Below are positions 1 to 7,618 of a stretch of DNA of 64,000 nucleotides, one piece after another. The stretch comes from Streptomyces marincola (GTDB lineage: Bacteria > Actinomycetota > Actinomycetes > Streptomycetales > Streptomycetaceae). The DNA lies in contig NZ_CP084541.1 of NCBI RefSeq assembly GCF_020410765.1, positions 3,724,501 to 3,788,500 on the forward strand, read 5' to 3'. Numbering within the stretch: position 1 is the stretch's first letter; every line of letters starts with the position of its first letter. The translations under genes were made by a program, and so were the position numbers. The notes under the pieces are model-generated. The model was not told the DNA's origin. It saw nothing but the letters and a program-made list of their open reading frames with translations, and ran no database searches.

Positions 1-388
1 CGGTGTTGACGTGCCGGTTGTCGCGCGTCTCGCGGGCCGGGCGCCGCCCCAGGTCGGAGTAGATGCCGACGGCCGTCGGATGGTACGGCGCGACCGCGTC
101 GAACCAGGCGGTCTCAAGGACCGCGACGTAGCGCAGCACGAGCGGCGCGTCCATGCCGTGCGGCGACACCGTCTGCCGCAGCCTGTCCTGCGCGTCCGGC
201 ACGATGACCTCAAGGGCGGCGTTGCCCCGTCTGAAGTCGAAGCGGTCCGCGTGCCGCGCCGCCTCCGGCTCGCCGCCGCCCGGCTCCGCGGTGGCGTGCC
301 CGCCGAACGCGAAGGTCGCGACCAGGGCGCACGCGAGCACCGCACGGCCGCGTGCGCGCCGCGGCCCGCGGCCTCTGGTTCCAGCCAT
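1..388 (-). CDS. Secreted vanadium haloperoxidase-like protein, N-terminal part (partial)
   Basis: The first 129 codons of a minus-strand gene are present; the remainder lies beyond the left edge. The ATG at 388 is followed by an Arg-rich stretch, a hydrophobic segment (AVLACALVATFAFGG) and an Ala-rich cleavage region, which together look like a signal peptide. The mature part contains DFRRGNAALEVIVPDAQ and then ETAWFDAVAPYHPTAVGIYS. This resembles the start of the large secreted actinobacterial family annotated as vanadium-dependent haloperoxidase / PAP2-type proteins. The catalytic His and vanadate-binding residues would be downstream and cannot be checked. The family call comes from remembered sequence resemblance and is moderate. 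Confidence 0.55.
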   Translation of the reverse strand, partial: MAGTRGRGPRRARGRAVLACALVATFAFGGHATAEPGGGEPEAARHADRFDFRRGNAALEVIVPDAQDRLRQTVSPHGMDAPLVLRYVAVLETAWFDAVAPYHPTAVGIYSDLGRRPARETRDNRHVNT

Positions 389-711
389 GAGTACCGTCCC
401 TTCGGGCGACCGCCCCCGCGGTCGCCGGCTCGGTTCCACCAGTCGCCGACCAGCCTCCGCCCGCCCGCCCGCCGCGTCAGCACAACTGCGGAAGAGGCCC
501 TGTCGCGGACGCCTTGAGGGCGCGGGCGCCTTGAGGGCGCGGGCGCCTTGAGGGCGCGGGCGTCGAAGGGGTACCCGGCGAACCCGGAACGGATGGGGCC
601 GCCACGGCGCCGCCCCGCCGCCGTGTCGGACCTGTCCGTGTCGCGGCGTGGGACGTCGGGGCCCCGGGCAACTGCCCGGTCCCCGCCCCGTGCTTGCGCC
701 GGTGCCTGCGC
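389..711. other. Gene-free region between haloperoxidase-like and VOC genes
   Basis: No convincing coding region is seen here. The notable content is a perfect 3 x 17 bp tandem repeat (512-562), listed separately. The left part should hold the promoter of the haloperoxidase-like gene, whose start lies at 388. No clear hairpin terminator for the VOC gene ending at 712 was found. Confidence 0.5.
512..562. repeat. Perfect tandem repeat, 3 x 17 bp
   Basis: The unit CCTTGAGGGCGCGGGCG occurs three times without a mismatch (512-528, 529-545, 546-562). Since 17 is not a multiple of three, the array is not conserved as coding sequence in any frame. It lies about 150 bp past the 3' end of the VOC gene and upstream of the haloperoxidase-like gene. 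Confidence 0.9.
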
Positions 712-1065
712 TCAGCTCCTCCGCTCACTCAGGACGCAGAACTCGTTGCCCTCCGGGTCGAGGAGGGTCACCCAGTGCTGCTCCTCCCGCACGGTGTCGG
801 CGCGCCGGGCGCCCAGAGCGAGCAGCCGGGCGACCTCGGCCTCCTGGTCGTCGGGGCGGAAGTCGGGGTGGAGCCGGTTCTTCGACGCCTTGCCCTCGGG
901 AACAGGCACGAAGAGCAGCCCCGGCATCCGGTCCGGCTCAGGCCGGATCTCGATGATCTCCTCGGATTCGTCGACCACCACCCAGCCGAGAGCCTCGGCC
1001 CACCAGCGCCCGAGGGCGACGGGGTCGGCGGAGTCGACGATGATCTGTTCCCATTCCAGTGCCAT
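712..1065 (-). CDS. VOC-superfamily (glyoxalase/bleomycin-resistance fold) protein
   Basis: A 117-residue protein with one beta-alpha-beta-beta-beta VOC unit. It opens with MALEWEQIIVDSADPVALGRW and ends with WVTLLDPEGNEFCVLSE, the usual C-terminal strand that carries a metal-ligand Glu in this superfamily. Standalone actinobacterial relatives are annotated as glyoxalase-like or dioxygenase-like proteins of unknown substrate. The start at 1065 gives the normal family length; an in-frame ATG three codons upstream (MRPM context) is an alternative. It is divergent from the AAA regulator at 1148, with about 80 bp between them. The fold call is good; the substrate cannot be inferred. Confidence 0.8.
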   Translation of the reverse strand: MALEWEQIIVDSADPVALGRWWAEALGWVVVDESEEIIEIRPEPDRMPGLLFVPVPEGKASKNRLHPDFRPDDQEAEVARLLALGARRADTVREEQHWVTLLDPEGNEFCVLSERRS

Positions 1066-1147
1066 GGGCCTGAGCATAGTCAACGCCCCTGCTAGGGTGG
1101 GTTTTTCGCCATGCCGCAACGCGGAGTCGCGGAGGGGACCGGACACC

Positions 1148-4100
1148 GTGCACGCATCCGACCCGCTGGGGCGCGAGCATTCCGCCGGCCTGCTGCGCGC
1201 GGAGATCGACCGCACCGCCGACAGCCACGGCGGCCTCGTGCTTGTCGCCGGCGAGGCGGGCATCGGCAAGACGACCCTCGTGACCAGCGCCCTCGGGCAC
1301 GCGCGGGCGCGCGGCGCCCTCGTGCTCGCCGCCGCGTGCTGGGAGCACGGCGGCAGCCCCGGGTACTGGCCGTGGATGCAGGTCGTGCGCGCGCTGCGCC
1401 GCGCGGCAGGACCGGGCCGCTGGCCGGCCCTGGCCGAGACCTCGGGCCCCGGCCTGGCCGCGCTGCTCGGCGAGGGCGGCGGGGAGGCGCGTTCCGCACC
1501 TGACACAGGACCCGGCGCAGGACCCGGCGGCGACGGCGAACGGCCGCCCGCCGCGCGCGACTTCCTCCTGCACGACGCCGTGACCGACCTGCTGCTCTCG
1601 GCCGCCCAGTGGCGGCCCGTGGTCGTCGTCGTGGAGGACCTGCACTGGGCCGACGCGGCCTCCGTGCGCCTGCTCCAGTTCCTCGTGCGGCACACGTGGT
1701 CGGAACGCGTCCTGGTGATCGGCACCTACCGCGACGACGCGGCCGAAGGCCCGCGGGGCGCGCTGCCGGAACCCCTGCTCGCCCGCGCCCGCGTGCTCGC
1801 CCTGACCGGCCTCGCCCCGGAGGCCGTCGCGCGGCTCATGGCGCGGACGACCGGCAGGGAGCCGGACGGCGGGACGGCGGCCGAGGTGCACCGGCGCACC
1901 GGCGGCAACCCGTTCTTCGTGGAGCAGACCGCGCGGCTGTGGGCCCAGGGCAGCCCGGTGGACGAGATGGCGCCCGGGGTGCGCTGGACGCTGGAGCAGC
2001 GGCTCGCGCGACTCCCCGCCGACCTGGCCGCGTTCCTCTCGGCGGCGGCCGTGCTCGGGCAGGCGTTCTGGCCCCGGCAGCCGGCCGCCGTGCTCGGCGC
2101 GGCGCCCGAGGACGCGGACGCGCTGGTCGCGCGGGCCGTGGCGGCGCGGCTCGTGGCGCCGCTCGACGGCGGCCGGTTCGGCTTCGCGCACGATCTGATC
2201 CGCGAGGCGCTGTACGCGCGGTTCGACGCGGCCGGGCTGCGCCGCGCGCACGCCGCCGCGCTGCGCGCGCTGCGGCGTGACCCGGACGAGGTGCCGCTGC
2301 CCGCCGACCTGGCGCGGCACGCCGTCGCCGCCGGGGACGAGGTCCAGGCGGCGGAGACCGTCGAGTACCTGCTGGCCGCCGCGCGGGACGCGGTGGGGCG
2401 GCTGGCGATGGAGGAGGCCGTCGGCCACTACGGGCGGGCGCGCGAGGCCGTGCCCGCGCGGGAGGTGGAGCGCCGGGCCCTGGTGACCCTCGACCTGGCC
2501 GCCGCCCGCTACGCGCTGGGCGACGCGACCGGCGCGCACGCCGCGTTCGGCGAGGTGCTGATCCTGGCCAGGGAGCTGCGCGACGACCAGTTGCTCGCGC
2601 GTGCCGCCCTGACGCTGCACGCGCTGCGCGATCCCGGGCGGCACGACCCGCTGCTCGCTGACGCCGTGCGGGAGGCGCACGAGGCGCTGGCCGCAGGGAG
2701 CGGTCCCGCGTCCGGCGCGACGGCCGGGGGAGTTCCGCTGGACCGCAGGGCGCAGGAACTGAGCCTGCGCGCCGTGCAGTTGGCGCGCCGCAGCGGCGAC
2801 GATCTCGCACTCGGCTTCGGTCTGCTGGCGCGGCACGACGCGATCTGGTCGCCCCGGACGACGGCGGAACGGCGCGCGCTGAGCGAGGAGTTGCTCGGCG
2901 TCGCGCGGCGCCGCGGCGACCTCACGCTGGAGTTGCAGGCGGCGGGGCGGCGGCTGGGCGCGCTGCTCGAAGTGGGGGACCCGCGGTTCCTCGACGAGCA
3001 CCGGGCGTTCGCGGCCAGGGCGGAGCGCTCCGGGGCGCCGCGGGACCGGGACGAGGCGCGGTTGAGCCGGTGCGCGGTGGCGACGCTGACCGGGCGCTTC
3101 GAGGACGCCGAGGAGTTCATCAGGAACGCGCGGGCAGGGGGCGAGCAGGTCTCCTTCGACCGCGCGAGCCTGTGGCGGCACCAGGCGTGGGCGCTGTCGT
3201 TGGCGCGCGGCGGCTCGGGCCCCGGGGCCGGCGGGCGCGACGACGAGGACCCGGGCGCGGGACGCGAGGACGCGAGTACCGAACGCTGGGACGCGGGCGC
3301 GGGGTTGGCCGCCGCGCTCACGGCCGTGCAGCGCGGCGACGTGGACCGGGCGGTGCGCTACCTCAGGGCGTGCGAGGCGGACGGGGTGCGGCACCCGGTG
3401 TGGTTCGCGCCGCTGTGGCTGCGGTTCCAGGCGCAGACGGCCGCGCTCGCCGGGGACGCGGCGCGCTGCCGCCGCCTGCGCGCCGAGTTGGCGCCGCTCG
3501 AAGGCAACTGGGCCGTCTCCATCGCCGGTTACGACGTGCACGGCCCCTACCTGCTGTGGGCCTCGGTGCTCGACGCGGCCCTCGGCCGGTGTGACGCGGC
3601 CGTCGCCGGGCTGACGGAGGCAAGGCGCGCCGCCGGGCGGCTCGGCGCGCTGCCGTGGTCGGTCGAGGCCACGCTGCGGCTCGCCGGTGTGCTGACCGCG
3701 CGCTCCGGGCGCGGTGACGCCGAACGCGCCGCCGCGCTGTTCGACGAGGCGCGCCGGGACGCGACCGCGCTCGGGATGGCCCGCGCCGCGGAACGCGCCG
3801 CCGCCGGGCTCGGCGGGCCCGCGCCGCTGCGCGCGGCGGGACGGCAGGCGCCGCCGGGGGGCGCGGGCGCCGGGGACAACCTGTTCCAACTGCGCGACGG
3901 CGCCTGGACGCTCCGCTTCTCCGGCCGGACGGTGCACGTGCCCGACGCGAAGGGGCTGCACGATCTGCGCCGGCTGCTGGCGCGGCCAGGCACCGAGGTG
4001 CCGGCCGTCCGGCTCCTCGCGCCGGCCGGCGGCCCGCCGGCCGACCCGGCCGACGCCCCGGCGGGGTCGGCCGGCGAGGCCGCCCGGCGGCTCGCGGCCG

Positions 4101-4396
4101 TCGAGCGGCGGATCGCGCGGGCCCTGGCCGCCGGGCGGGACGCGGAGGCGGCCGAGGCGGACAGGGAACGGGCGGCCCTGCTCGCGGACCTGGCCGCCGG
4201 GGGCCCGGCCGGCCGGCGCGAGCCGGCCGGCGATGAGGCGGAACGGGCCAGGAAGGCGGTCTCGGGCCGGATCAGGTACGTGCTGCGGCGACTTGGCGGC
4301 CTGCACCCCGAACTGGCCGACCACCTCGGTGACTCGGTCACCACCGGGCACGTGTGCGCGTACCGGCCGGACCCGCCGGTGGAGTGGACCCTGTGA
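1148..4396 (+). CDS. Large AAA-ATPase regulator-like protein (AAA_16 type, no LuxR HTH)
   Basis: A 1082-residue protein from a GTG at 1148, preceded by a strong GGAGGGG ribosome-binding site. The N-terminus has DPLGREHSAGLLRAE and then a Walker A loop GEAGIGKT (residues 35-42). A Walker B-like VVVVEDLHWAD lies near residue 160. This is the AAA_16/STAND arrangement seen in LAL-type and adenylate-cyclase-associated regulators. A long Ala/Arg-rich helical repeat region (TPR-like) follows. The last 200 residues carry LFQLRDGAWTLRFSGRTVHV and end with YVLRRLGGLHPELADHLGDS, a tail known from predicted actinobacterial ATPases. No LuxR helix-turn-helix is visible, so DNA binding is unproven. Whether it controls the neighbouring polyketide cluster is unknown. 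Confidence 0.7.
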   Translation: MHASDPLGREHSAGLLRAEIDRTADSHGGLVLVAGEAGIGKTTLVTSALGHARARGALVLAAACWEHGGSPGYWPWMQVVRALRRAAGPGRWPALAETSGPGLAALLGEGGGEARSAPDTGPGAGPGGDGERPPAARDFLLHDAVTDLLLSAAQWRPVVVVVEDLHWADAASVRLLQFLVRHTWSERVLVIGTYRDDAAEGPRGALPEPLLARARVLALTGLAPEAVARLMARTTGREPDGGTAAEVHRRTGGNPFFVEQTARLWAQGSPVDEMAPGVRWTLEQRLARLPADLAAFLSAAAVLGQAFWPRQPAAVLGAAPEDADALVARAVAARLVAPLDGGRFGFAHDLIREALYARFDAAGLRRAHAAALRALRRDPDEVPLPADLARHAVAAGDEVQAAETVEYLLAAARDAVGRLAMEEAVGHYGRAREAVPAREVERRALVTLDLAAARYALGDATGAHAAFGEVLILARELRDDQLLARAALTLHALRDPGRHDPLLADAVREAHEALAAGSGPASGATAGGVPLDRRAQELSLRAVQLARRSGDDLALGFGLLARHDAIWSPRTTAERRALSEELLGVARRRGDLTLELQAAGRRLGALLEVGDPRFLDEHRAFAARAERSGAPRDRDEARLSRCAVATLTGRFEDAEEFIRNARAGGEQVSFDRASLWRHQAWALSLARGGSGPGAGGRDDEDPGAGREDASTERWDAGAGLAAALTAVQRGDVDRAVRYLRACEADGVRHPVWFAPLWLRFQAQTAALAGDAARCRRLRAELAPLEGNWAVSIAGYDVHGPYLLWASVLDAALGRCDAAVAGLTEARRAAGRLGALPWSVEATLRLAGVLTARSGRGDAERAAALFDEARRDATALGMARAAERAAAGLGGPAPLRAAGRQAPPGGAGAGDNLFQLRDGAWTLRFSGRTVHVPDAKGLHDLRRLLARPGTEVPAVRLLAPAGGPPADPADAPAGSAGEAARRLAAVERRIARALAAGRDAEAAEADRERAALLADLAAGGPAGRREPAGDEAERARKAVSGRIRYVLRRLGGLHPELADHLGDSVTTGHVCAYRPDPPVEWTL

Positions 4397-4432
4397 CCGC
4401 GCGGGGCGGCGGGCCCGGGGGACGGCCGCGCG

Positions 4433-5287
4433 TCACAGCTTCCGGTTGTACAGCCGCATCGTGACGCCGCCGAAGACGGCCGTCAGCAGCACGCTCCACA
4501 GCAGCACCCAGCCCACGGGCCCCGCGACCGACGTGCCGTCCATGAGCCCGCGCATCGCGTCCACCAGGTGCGTGACCGGGCTGACCTCGACGCAGGCCCG
4601 CAGCCAGTCCGGCATGGTCTCCGGGTCGACGAACACGTTGCTGGTGAACGCCAGGGGGAACAGCACGGCGAAGCTCACGCTCTGCACCGACTTCTCCGAG
4701 CGCATCAGCAGGCCGAACATGGTCCACACCCACGAGAAGCTGAACGAGAACAGCAGCAGCAGGGCCAGCGCCGCCACGACGCCGACGACACCGCCGTCGG
4801 CCCGGTAGCCGAGCGCGTAGCCCAGCGCGATCATCACCACCGACGCCATCATGTAGCGCACGAGGTCCGCGAGCAGCGCCCCCACCAGCGCGGAGGGGCG
4901 CCAGATCGGCAGTGTCCTGAACCGGTCGAACACCCCTTTGTTGACATCGATGTTGAGCGCGGTGCCCGTGTACATCGTGGTCATCATGACGCTCATCACG
5001 ATCATGCCGGGCAGCAGGAACTGGAGGTACTCGGTGGTCGACCCGGCCAGCGCGCCGCCGAAGAGGTGCGTGAACATCAGCGTCATGATGGCCGGGAACA
5101 CGGTCACGTCGAACAACTGCTCGGGCACATGCTTGATCTTGAGCATCGCCCGCCAGCCGAACGTCATCGACGTGGACAACGCCCCCGGCCGGCGCGGCGC
5201 CCGCGTGCTCTCCATCAGTTCCCGCAGCGCGTCCACGTTGGCCGACTCCGTCGGCGCGGCGGCGTGCGTCCGCTCCTGGGTGGTCAT
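4433..5287 (-). CDS. ABC-2 type exporter permease (DrrB-like)
   Basis: A 284-residue membrane protein with about six hydrophobic segments between roughly residues 60 and 280. It contains the ABC-2 family stretch FLLPGMIVMSVMMTTMYTG and NVFVDPETMPDWL before the last helices. This is the DrrB/daunorubicin-type permease family, which works with a single ATPase to pump hydrophobic compounds out of producers. Its ATG at 5287 overlaps the stop of the ATPase gene by ATGA, so the two are translationally coupled. Placed at the edge of the aromatic polyketide cluster, it is the likely self-resistance/export unit. It converges with the AAA regulator gene 36 bp away. Confidence 0.85.
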   Translation of the reverse strand: MTTQERTHAAAPTESANVDALRELMESTRAPRRPGALSTSMTFGWRAMLKIKHVPEQLFDVTVFPAIMTLMFTHLFGGALAGSTTEYLQFLLPGMIVMSVMMTTMYTGTALNIDVNKGVFDRFRTLPIWRPSALVGALLADLVRYMMASVVMIALGYALGYRADGGVVGVVAALALLLLFSFSFSWVWTMFGLLMRSEKSVQSVSFAVLFPLAFTSNVFVDPETMPDWLRACVEVSPVTHLVDAMRGLMDGTSVAGPVGWVLLWSVLLTAVFGGVTMRLYNRKL

Positions 5288-6321
5288 CGGTCCCCCTCCC
5301 GGGTCCGGTCGGTGTGCTGGGCGAGGGCCGAGGAGTTCGCCCCGGCCCCGTCGGTGAGCGCGAGGAAGACCTCGTCGAGGCTCGGCTGCCCGAGGGAGAA
5401 CTCGGAGACGCCGATGCCCGCCCTGGCCAGCTCGGACAGCGAGTGCGCGACGCGGTCGTTCGCGCGGTCGCCCACCAGGTCGTCGGCGTTCAGCAGCGCG
5501 TACAGCGTGCCGGGCTCGTTGCCGGGCTGCACGGCCACCTCAAGCGCGCGCCGCAGCGTGTACTCGGCCTCAAGGCGCTGGCCCGCGTTCCGCAGCCGCA
5601 GCCGCACCGTTCCGGCGCCCAGGCGGGACTTGAGCGCGGCCGGGGTGCCCTCGGCGACGACCGAGCCGCGGTCGATGACGGCGACGCGGGAGGCGAGTTG
5701 GTCGGCCTCCTCCAGGTACTGGGTGGTCAGCAGGACGGTCGTCCCGCTGTGCGTGAGCATCCGCACGACCTCCCACACCTGGGCCCTGCTGCGCGGGTCG
5801 AGGCCCGTGGTCGGCTCGTCGAGGAACAGCAGCCTGGCCCGGTTCACCATGCTCGCGGCGATGTCCAGCCTGCGGCGCATGCCGCCCGAGTAGGTCTTGG
5901 CCTGCCTGCCGGCCGCTTCCGACAGCCCGAACGCGTCGAGCAGCAGTTCCGCGCGCCTGCGCGCCTCCGCCTTGCCGAAGCCGAGCAGCCGCCCGAGGAG
6001 CACCAGGTTCTCCACGCCGGTCAGGTCCTCGTCGACCGACGCGTACTGGCCGGTCAGGCTCACCAGGGAACGCACGCCGTCGGGGTCCTCGACCACGTCC
6101 CGGCCGAAGACCCTGGCCTGCCCGCCGTCCGGGCGCAGCAGCGTCGCGAGCATCCTGACCGTGGTGGTCTTGCCCGCGCCGTTCGGCCCGAGGACGCCGT
6201 ACACGCTCCCGGCCGGAACGGTCAGGTCGATGCCGTCGACGGCGCGGTGGCCGCCGAAGGTCTTGACGAGGCCGCGGGTGACGATCGCCGCGTCGGCCTC
6301 GCTGGCTGGGGTGGGGTCCAT
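5284..6321 (-). CDS. ABC exporter ATP-binding protein (DrrA-like, daunorubicin-resistance family)
   Basis: 345 residues from the ATG at 6321. It has Walker A GPNGAGKTTTV, Q-loop region SLTGQYASVDEDLTG, the signature YSGGMRRRLDIAAS, Walker B LLFLDEPTTGLD and switch region LLTTQYLEEADQLA. The VDEDLTGVENL and GLDPRSRAQVWE stretches are characteristic of the DrrA subfamily, as is the C-terminal extension of about 100 residues. It should energise the DrrB-like permease encoded just downstream. The first of several phased 21-22 bp repeats lies about 105 bp upstream of the start. Confidence 0.88.
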   Translation of the reverse strand: MDPTPASEADAAIVTRGLVKTFGGHRAVDGIDLTVPAGSVYGVLGPNGAGKTTTVRMLATLLRPDGGQARVFGRDVVEDPDGVRSLVSLTGQYASVDEDLTGVENLVLLGRLLGFGKAEARRRAELLLDAFGLSEAAGRQAKTYSGGMRRRLDIAASMVNRARLLFLDEPTTGLDPRSRAQVWEVVRMLTHSGTTVLLTTQYLEEADQLASRVAVIDRGSVVAEGTPAALKSRLGAGTVRLRLRNAGQRLEAEYTLRRALEVAVQPGNEPGTLYALLNADDLVGDRANDRVAHSLSELARAGIGVSEFSLGQPSLDEVFLALTDGAGANSSALAQHTDRTREGDR

Positions 6322-6691
6322 GTCCGTCCACTTCTCCTTGTCGCCGGGGCAGCGCCTGGCTGCCGGCTGCTTACCGGTCGGTCCGGTCGGTCCGGTCGTT
6401 CTCGCCGTTCGTCTCCGGGGCGCGAGAACGGCTCTGGCGGGCGCAGAAACCGTCTGCGGGCGGCTGCGGCGCCGCGGAACCCGCGCGGTGGCCCGCGCGC
6501 GGAAACGGGCAGCCGCCCGCTCGGGAACGGGCAGCCGGGCGCGCGGAACGGGCGGCCGTCCGCGCGAGAACGGGCAGCCGGGCGCGAAGCGGAGGGGCCC
6601 GGGAGCCTTCCGCACTTCCGTTTCCGCTGCCGCGAGGGGCGGGTGAGCCTTGAGGGCGTCCCGATGTGAACGCCGAAGGAGAGCAAGGACG
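6322..6691. other. Divergent intergenic region upstream of the exporter genes
   Basis: About 370 bp without a supported gene, separating the minus-strand exporter from the plus-strand zinc-finger gene. It carries a degenerate series of gaAC(G)GGC blocks spaced close to 21-22 bp (6427-6582) and should hold promoters in both directions. No confident -35/-10 pair was identified. An AAGGAG-type ribosome-binding site lies at 6676-6682 ahead of the next gene. Confidence 0.5.
6504..6582. repeat. Four phased 21-22 bp degenerate repeats upstream of the drrA-like gene
   Basis: The core AACGGGC followed by RGCCG begins at 6504, 6526, 6547 and 6569, with spacings of 22, 21 and 22 bp, or about two helical turns. 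Weaker related blocks (gAAC) occur at 6427, 6448 and 6478. The regular spacing fits either a tandem-repeat remnant or a multi-site operator for the exporter. Nothing else in the sequence distinguishes these. Confidence 0.65.
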
Positions 6692-7327
6692 ATGAGCACG
6701 GATCGTTGCCCCGCCCCGGACTGCGCTCGGACCGAGGACCCCGGCGGGCCGGCCCCGGGGCTGTGCCAGGAATGCCGGGAGCGGGCCGCCGCCGCCCTGG
6801 CCGAACTCCCGTCGATCCACAGCGCGTTGGCCATGACGCGGACCGGCGGGTCGGCGCGTGCGCGCGAACGGGTGAGCGGCACGCGCGGCCGTTCCGCGCC
6901 GCTGCGCGGGGCGGCCATCGAGGCCCGCGCGGAGGCGCTGTCCCTGCTCGCCTCGTGGAGCGGGGTGGTCGCCGCGGGGCGCGGGCTGCCCGCGCCGCGC
7001 CGCGATCCTGGCCCGCTCGCCGCGTTCCTGCTCGGGCACCTCGACTGGCTCGCGGTCCACCCCGCGGCGGGCGACTTCGCCGCGGAGCTGGCCGCGGCCC
7101 TGCGCGCCGCGCGCCGCGCCGCGGGCCGGGACGCGCCCGTGGCCGAACTCGGCCCGTGCGTGCACCCGGGCTGCTCGGCGACCATCGCCGGGCTGCCGGA
7201 CGGCGGCGCGGGCTGCCCGGCCGGGCACCGGTGGGGTCCGGGCCAGTTGCTGCTGCTCGTCCACCGCATGCGGCCCGGCGGGGAGCGTCCCGCGGCCGTC
7301 GCCGGGGCGCGGCGGGCCGCCGCGTGA
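6692..7327 (+). CDS. Phage/AICE-type zinc-finger-like protein of unknown function
   Basis: 211 residues from the ATG at 6692, with an AAGGAGAGCAAGGAC ribosome-binding region upstream. The N-terminus has a cysteine cluster (CPAPDC..., LCQECRERA) and a second pair lies near the C-terminus (GPCVHPGCSAT, AGCPAGHRWG), so metal binding is likely. The middle part, with LASWSGVVAAGRG and AAFLLGHLDWLAVHPAAGDF, resembles a family I associate with Streptomyces phages and integrative elements, where it precedes a small HTH protein. The same arrangement occurs here: its stop overlaps the start of the next gene by GTGA. A polyketide role is not apparent. Confidence 0.6.
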   Translation: MSTDRCPAPDCARTEDPGGPAPGLCQECRERAAAALAELPSIHSALAMTRTGGSARARERVSGTRGRSAPLRGAAIEARAEALSLLASWSGVVAAGRGLPAPRRDPGPLAAFLLGHLDWLAVHPAAGDFAAELAAALRAARRAAGRDAPVAELGPCVHPGCSATIAGLPDGGAGCPAGHRWGPGQLLLLVHRMRPGGERPAAVAGARRAAA

Positions 7328-7518
7328 GCGGGCGGGCGGCTCCCGAGCGCACGCTGCCGACCGAACTCGCCGCGCTCGCCGTGGGCGTGTCGGAGGCGAC
7401 GATCCGCAAGTGGGCCAGCAGGGGCAAGATCACCCGCTACGGCAGTCCGCGCCGGGCCGAGTACGACCTCGACGAACTCGTCGCCATCGCGGCCAGGCGG
7501 CACAACGGCGCCGGGTGA
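7324..7518 (+). CDS. Small MerR/excisionase-type helix-turn-helix protein
   Basis: 64 residues from a GTG at 7324 that overlaps the preceding stop (GTGA). The core LPTELAALAVGVSEATIRKW ASRGKI is a winged HTH of the excisionase/HTH_17 type, followed by RRAEYDLDELVAIAARR. Such proteins bind DNA as excisionases or small repressors. With the upstream zinc-finger gene it forms a two-gene plus-strand island inside an otherwise minus-strand cluster. A strong hairpin follows 50 bp after the stop. Confidence 0.7.
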   Translation: MSGRAAPERTLPTELAALAVGVSEATIRKWASRGKITRYGSPRRAEYDLDELVAIAARRHNGAG

Positions 7519-7567
7519 CAGGACCCGCGCGCCGCACCGAGGAGAACGCCCGGCACAACGCAGAAAG

Positions 7568-7617
7568 CGCCCGGCCGCTCCGCCCGCCCTCGCAGGGCTT
7601 GGCGGAGCGGCCGGGCG
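7568..7617. terminator. Bidirectional hairpin terminator between converging genes
   Basis: A perfect 17-bp stem (7568-7584 pairs with 7601-7617) encloses a 16-nt loop. On the minus strand it is followed by a short TTT run. It begins two bases beyond the stop of the acyltransferase gene, which is the last gene of the long minus-strand operon, and 50 bp after the plus-strand HTH gene, so it can serve both. Confidence 0.8.
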
Positions 7618-7618
7618 T

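Noticed and set aside
938..4351. 1137-codon minus-strand open frame opposite the AAA regulator
   Set aside because: The plus strand encodes Walker motifs and has a strong ribosome-binding site; the minus frame is compositionally biased.
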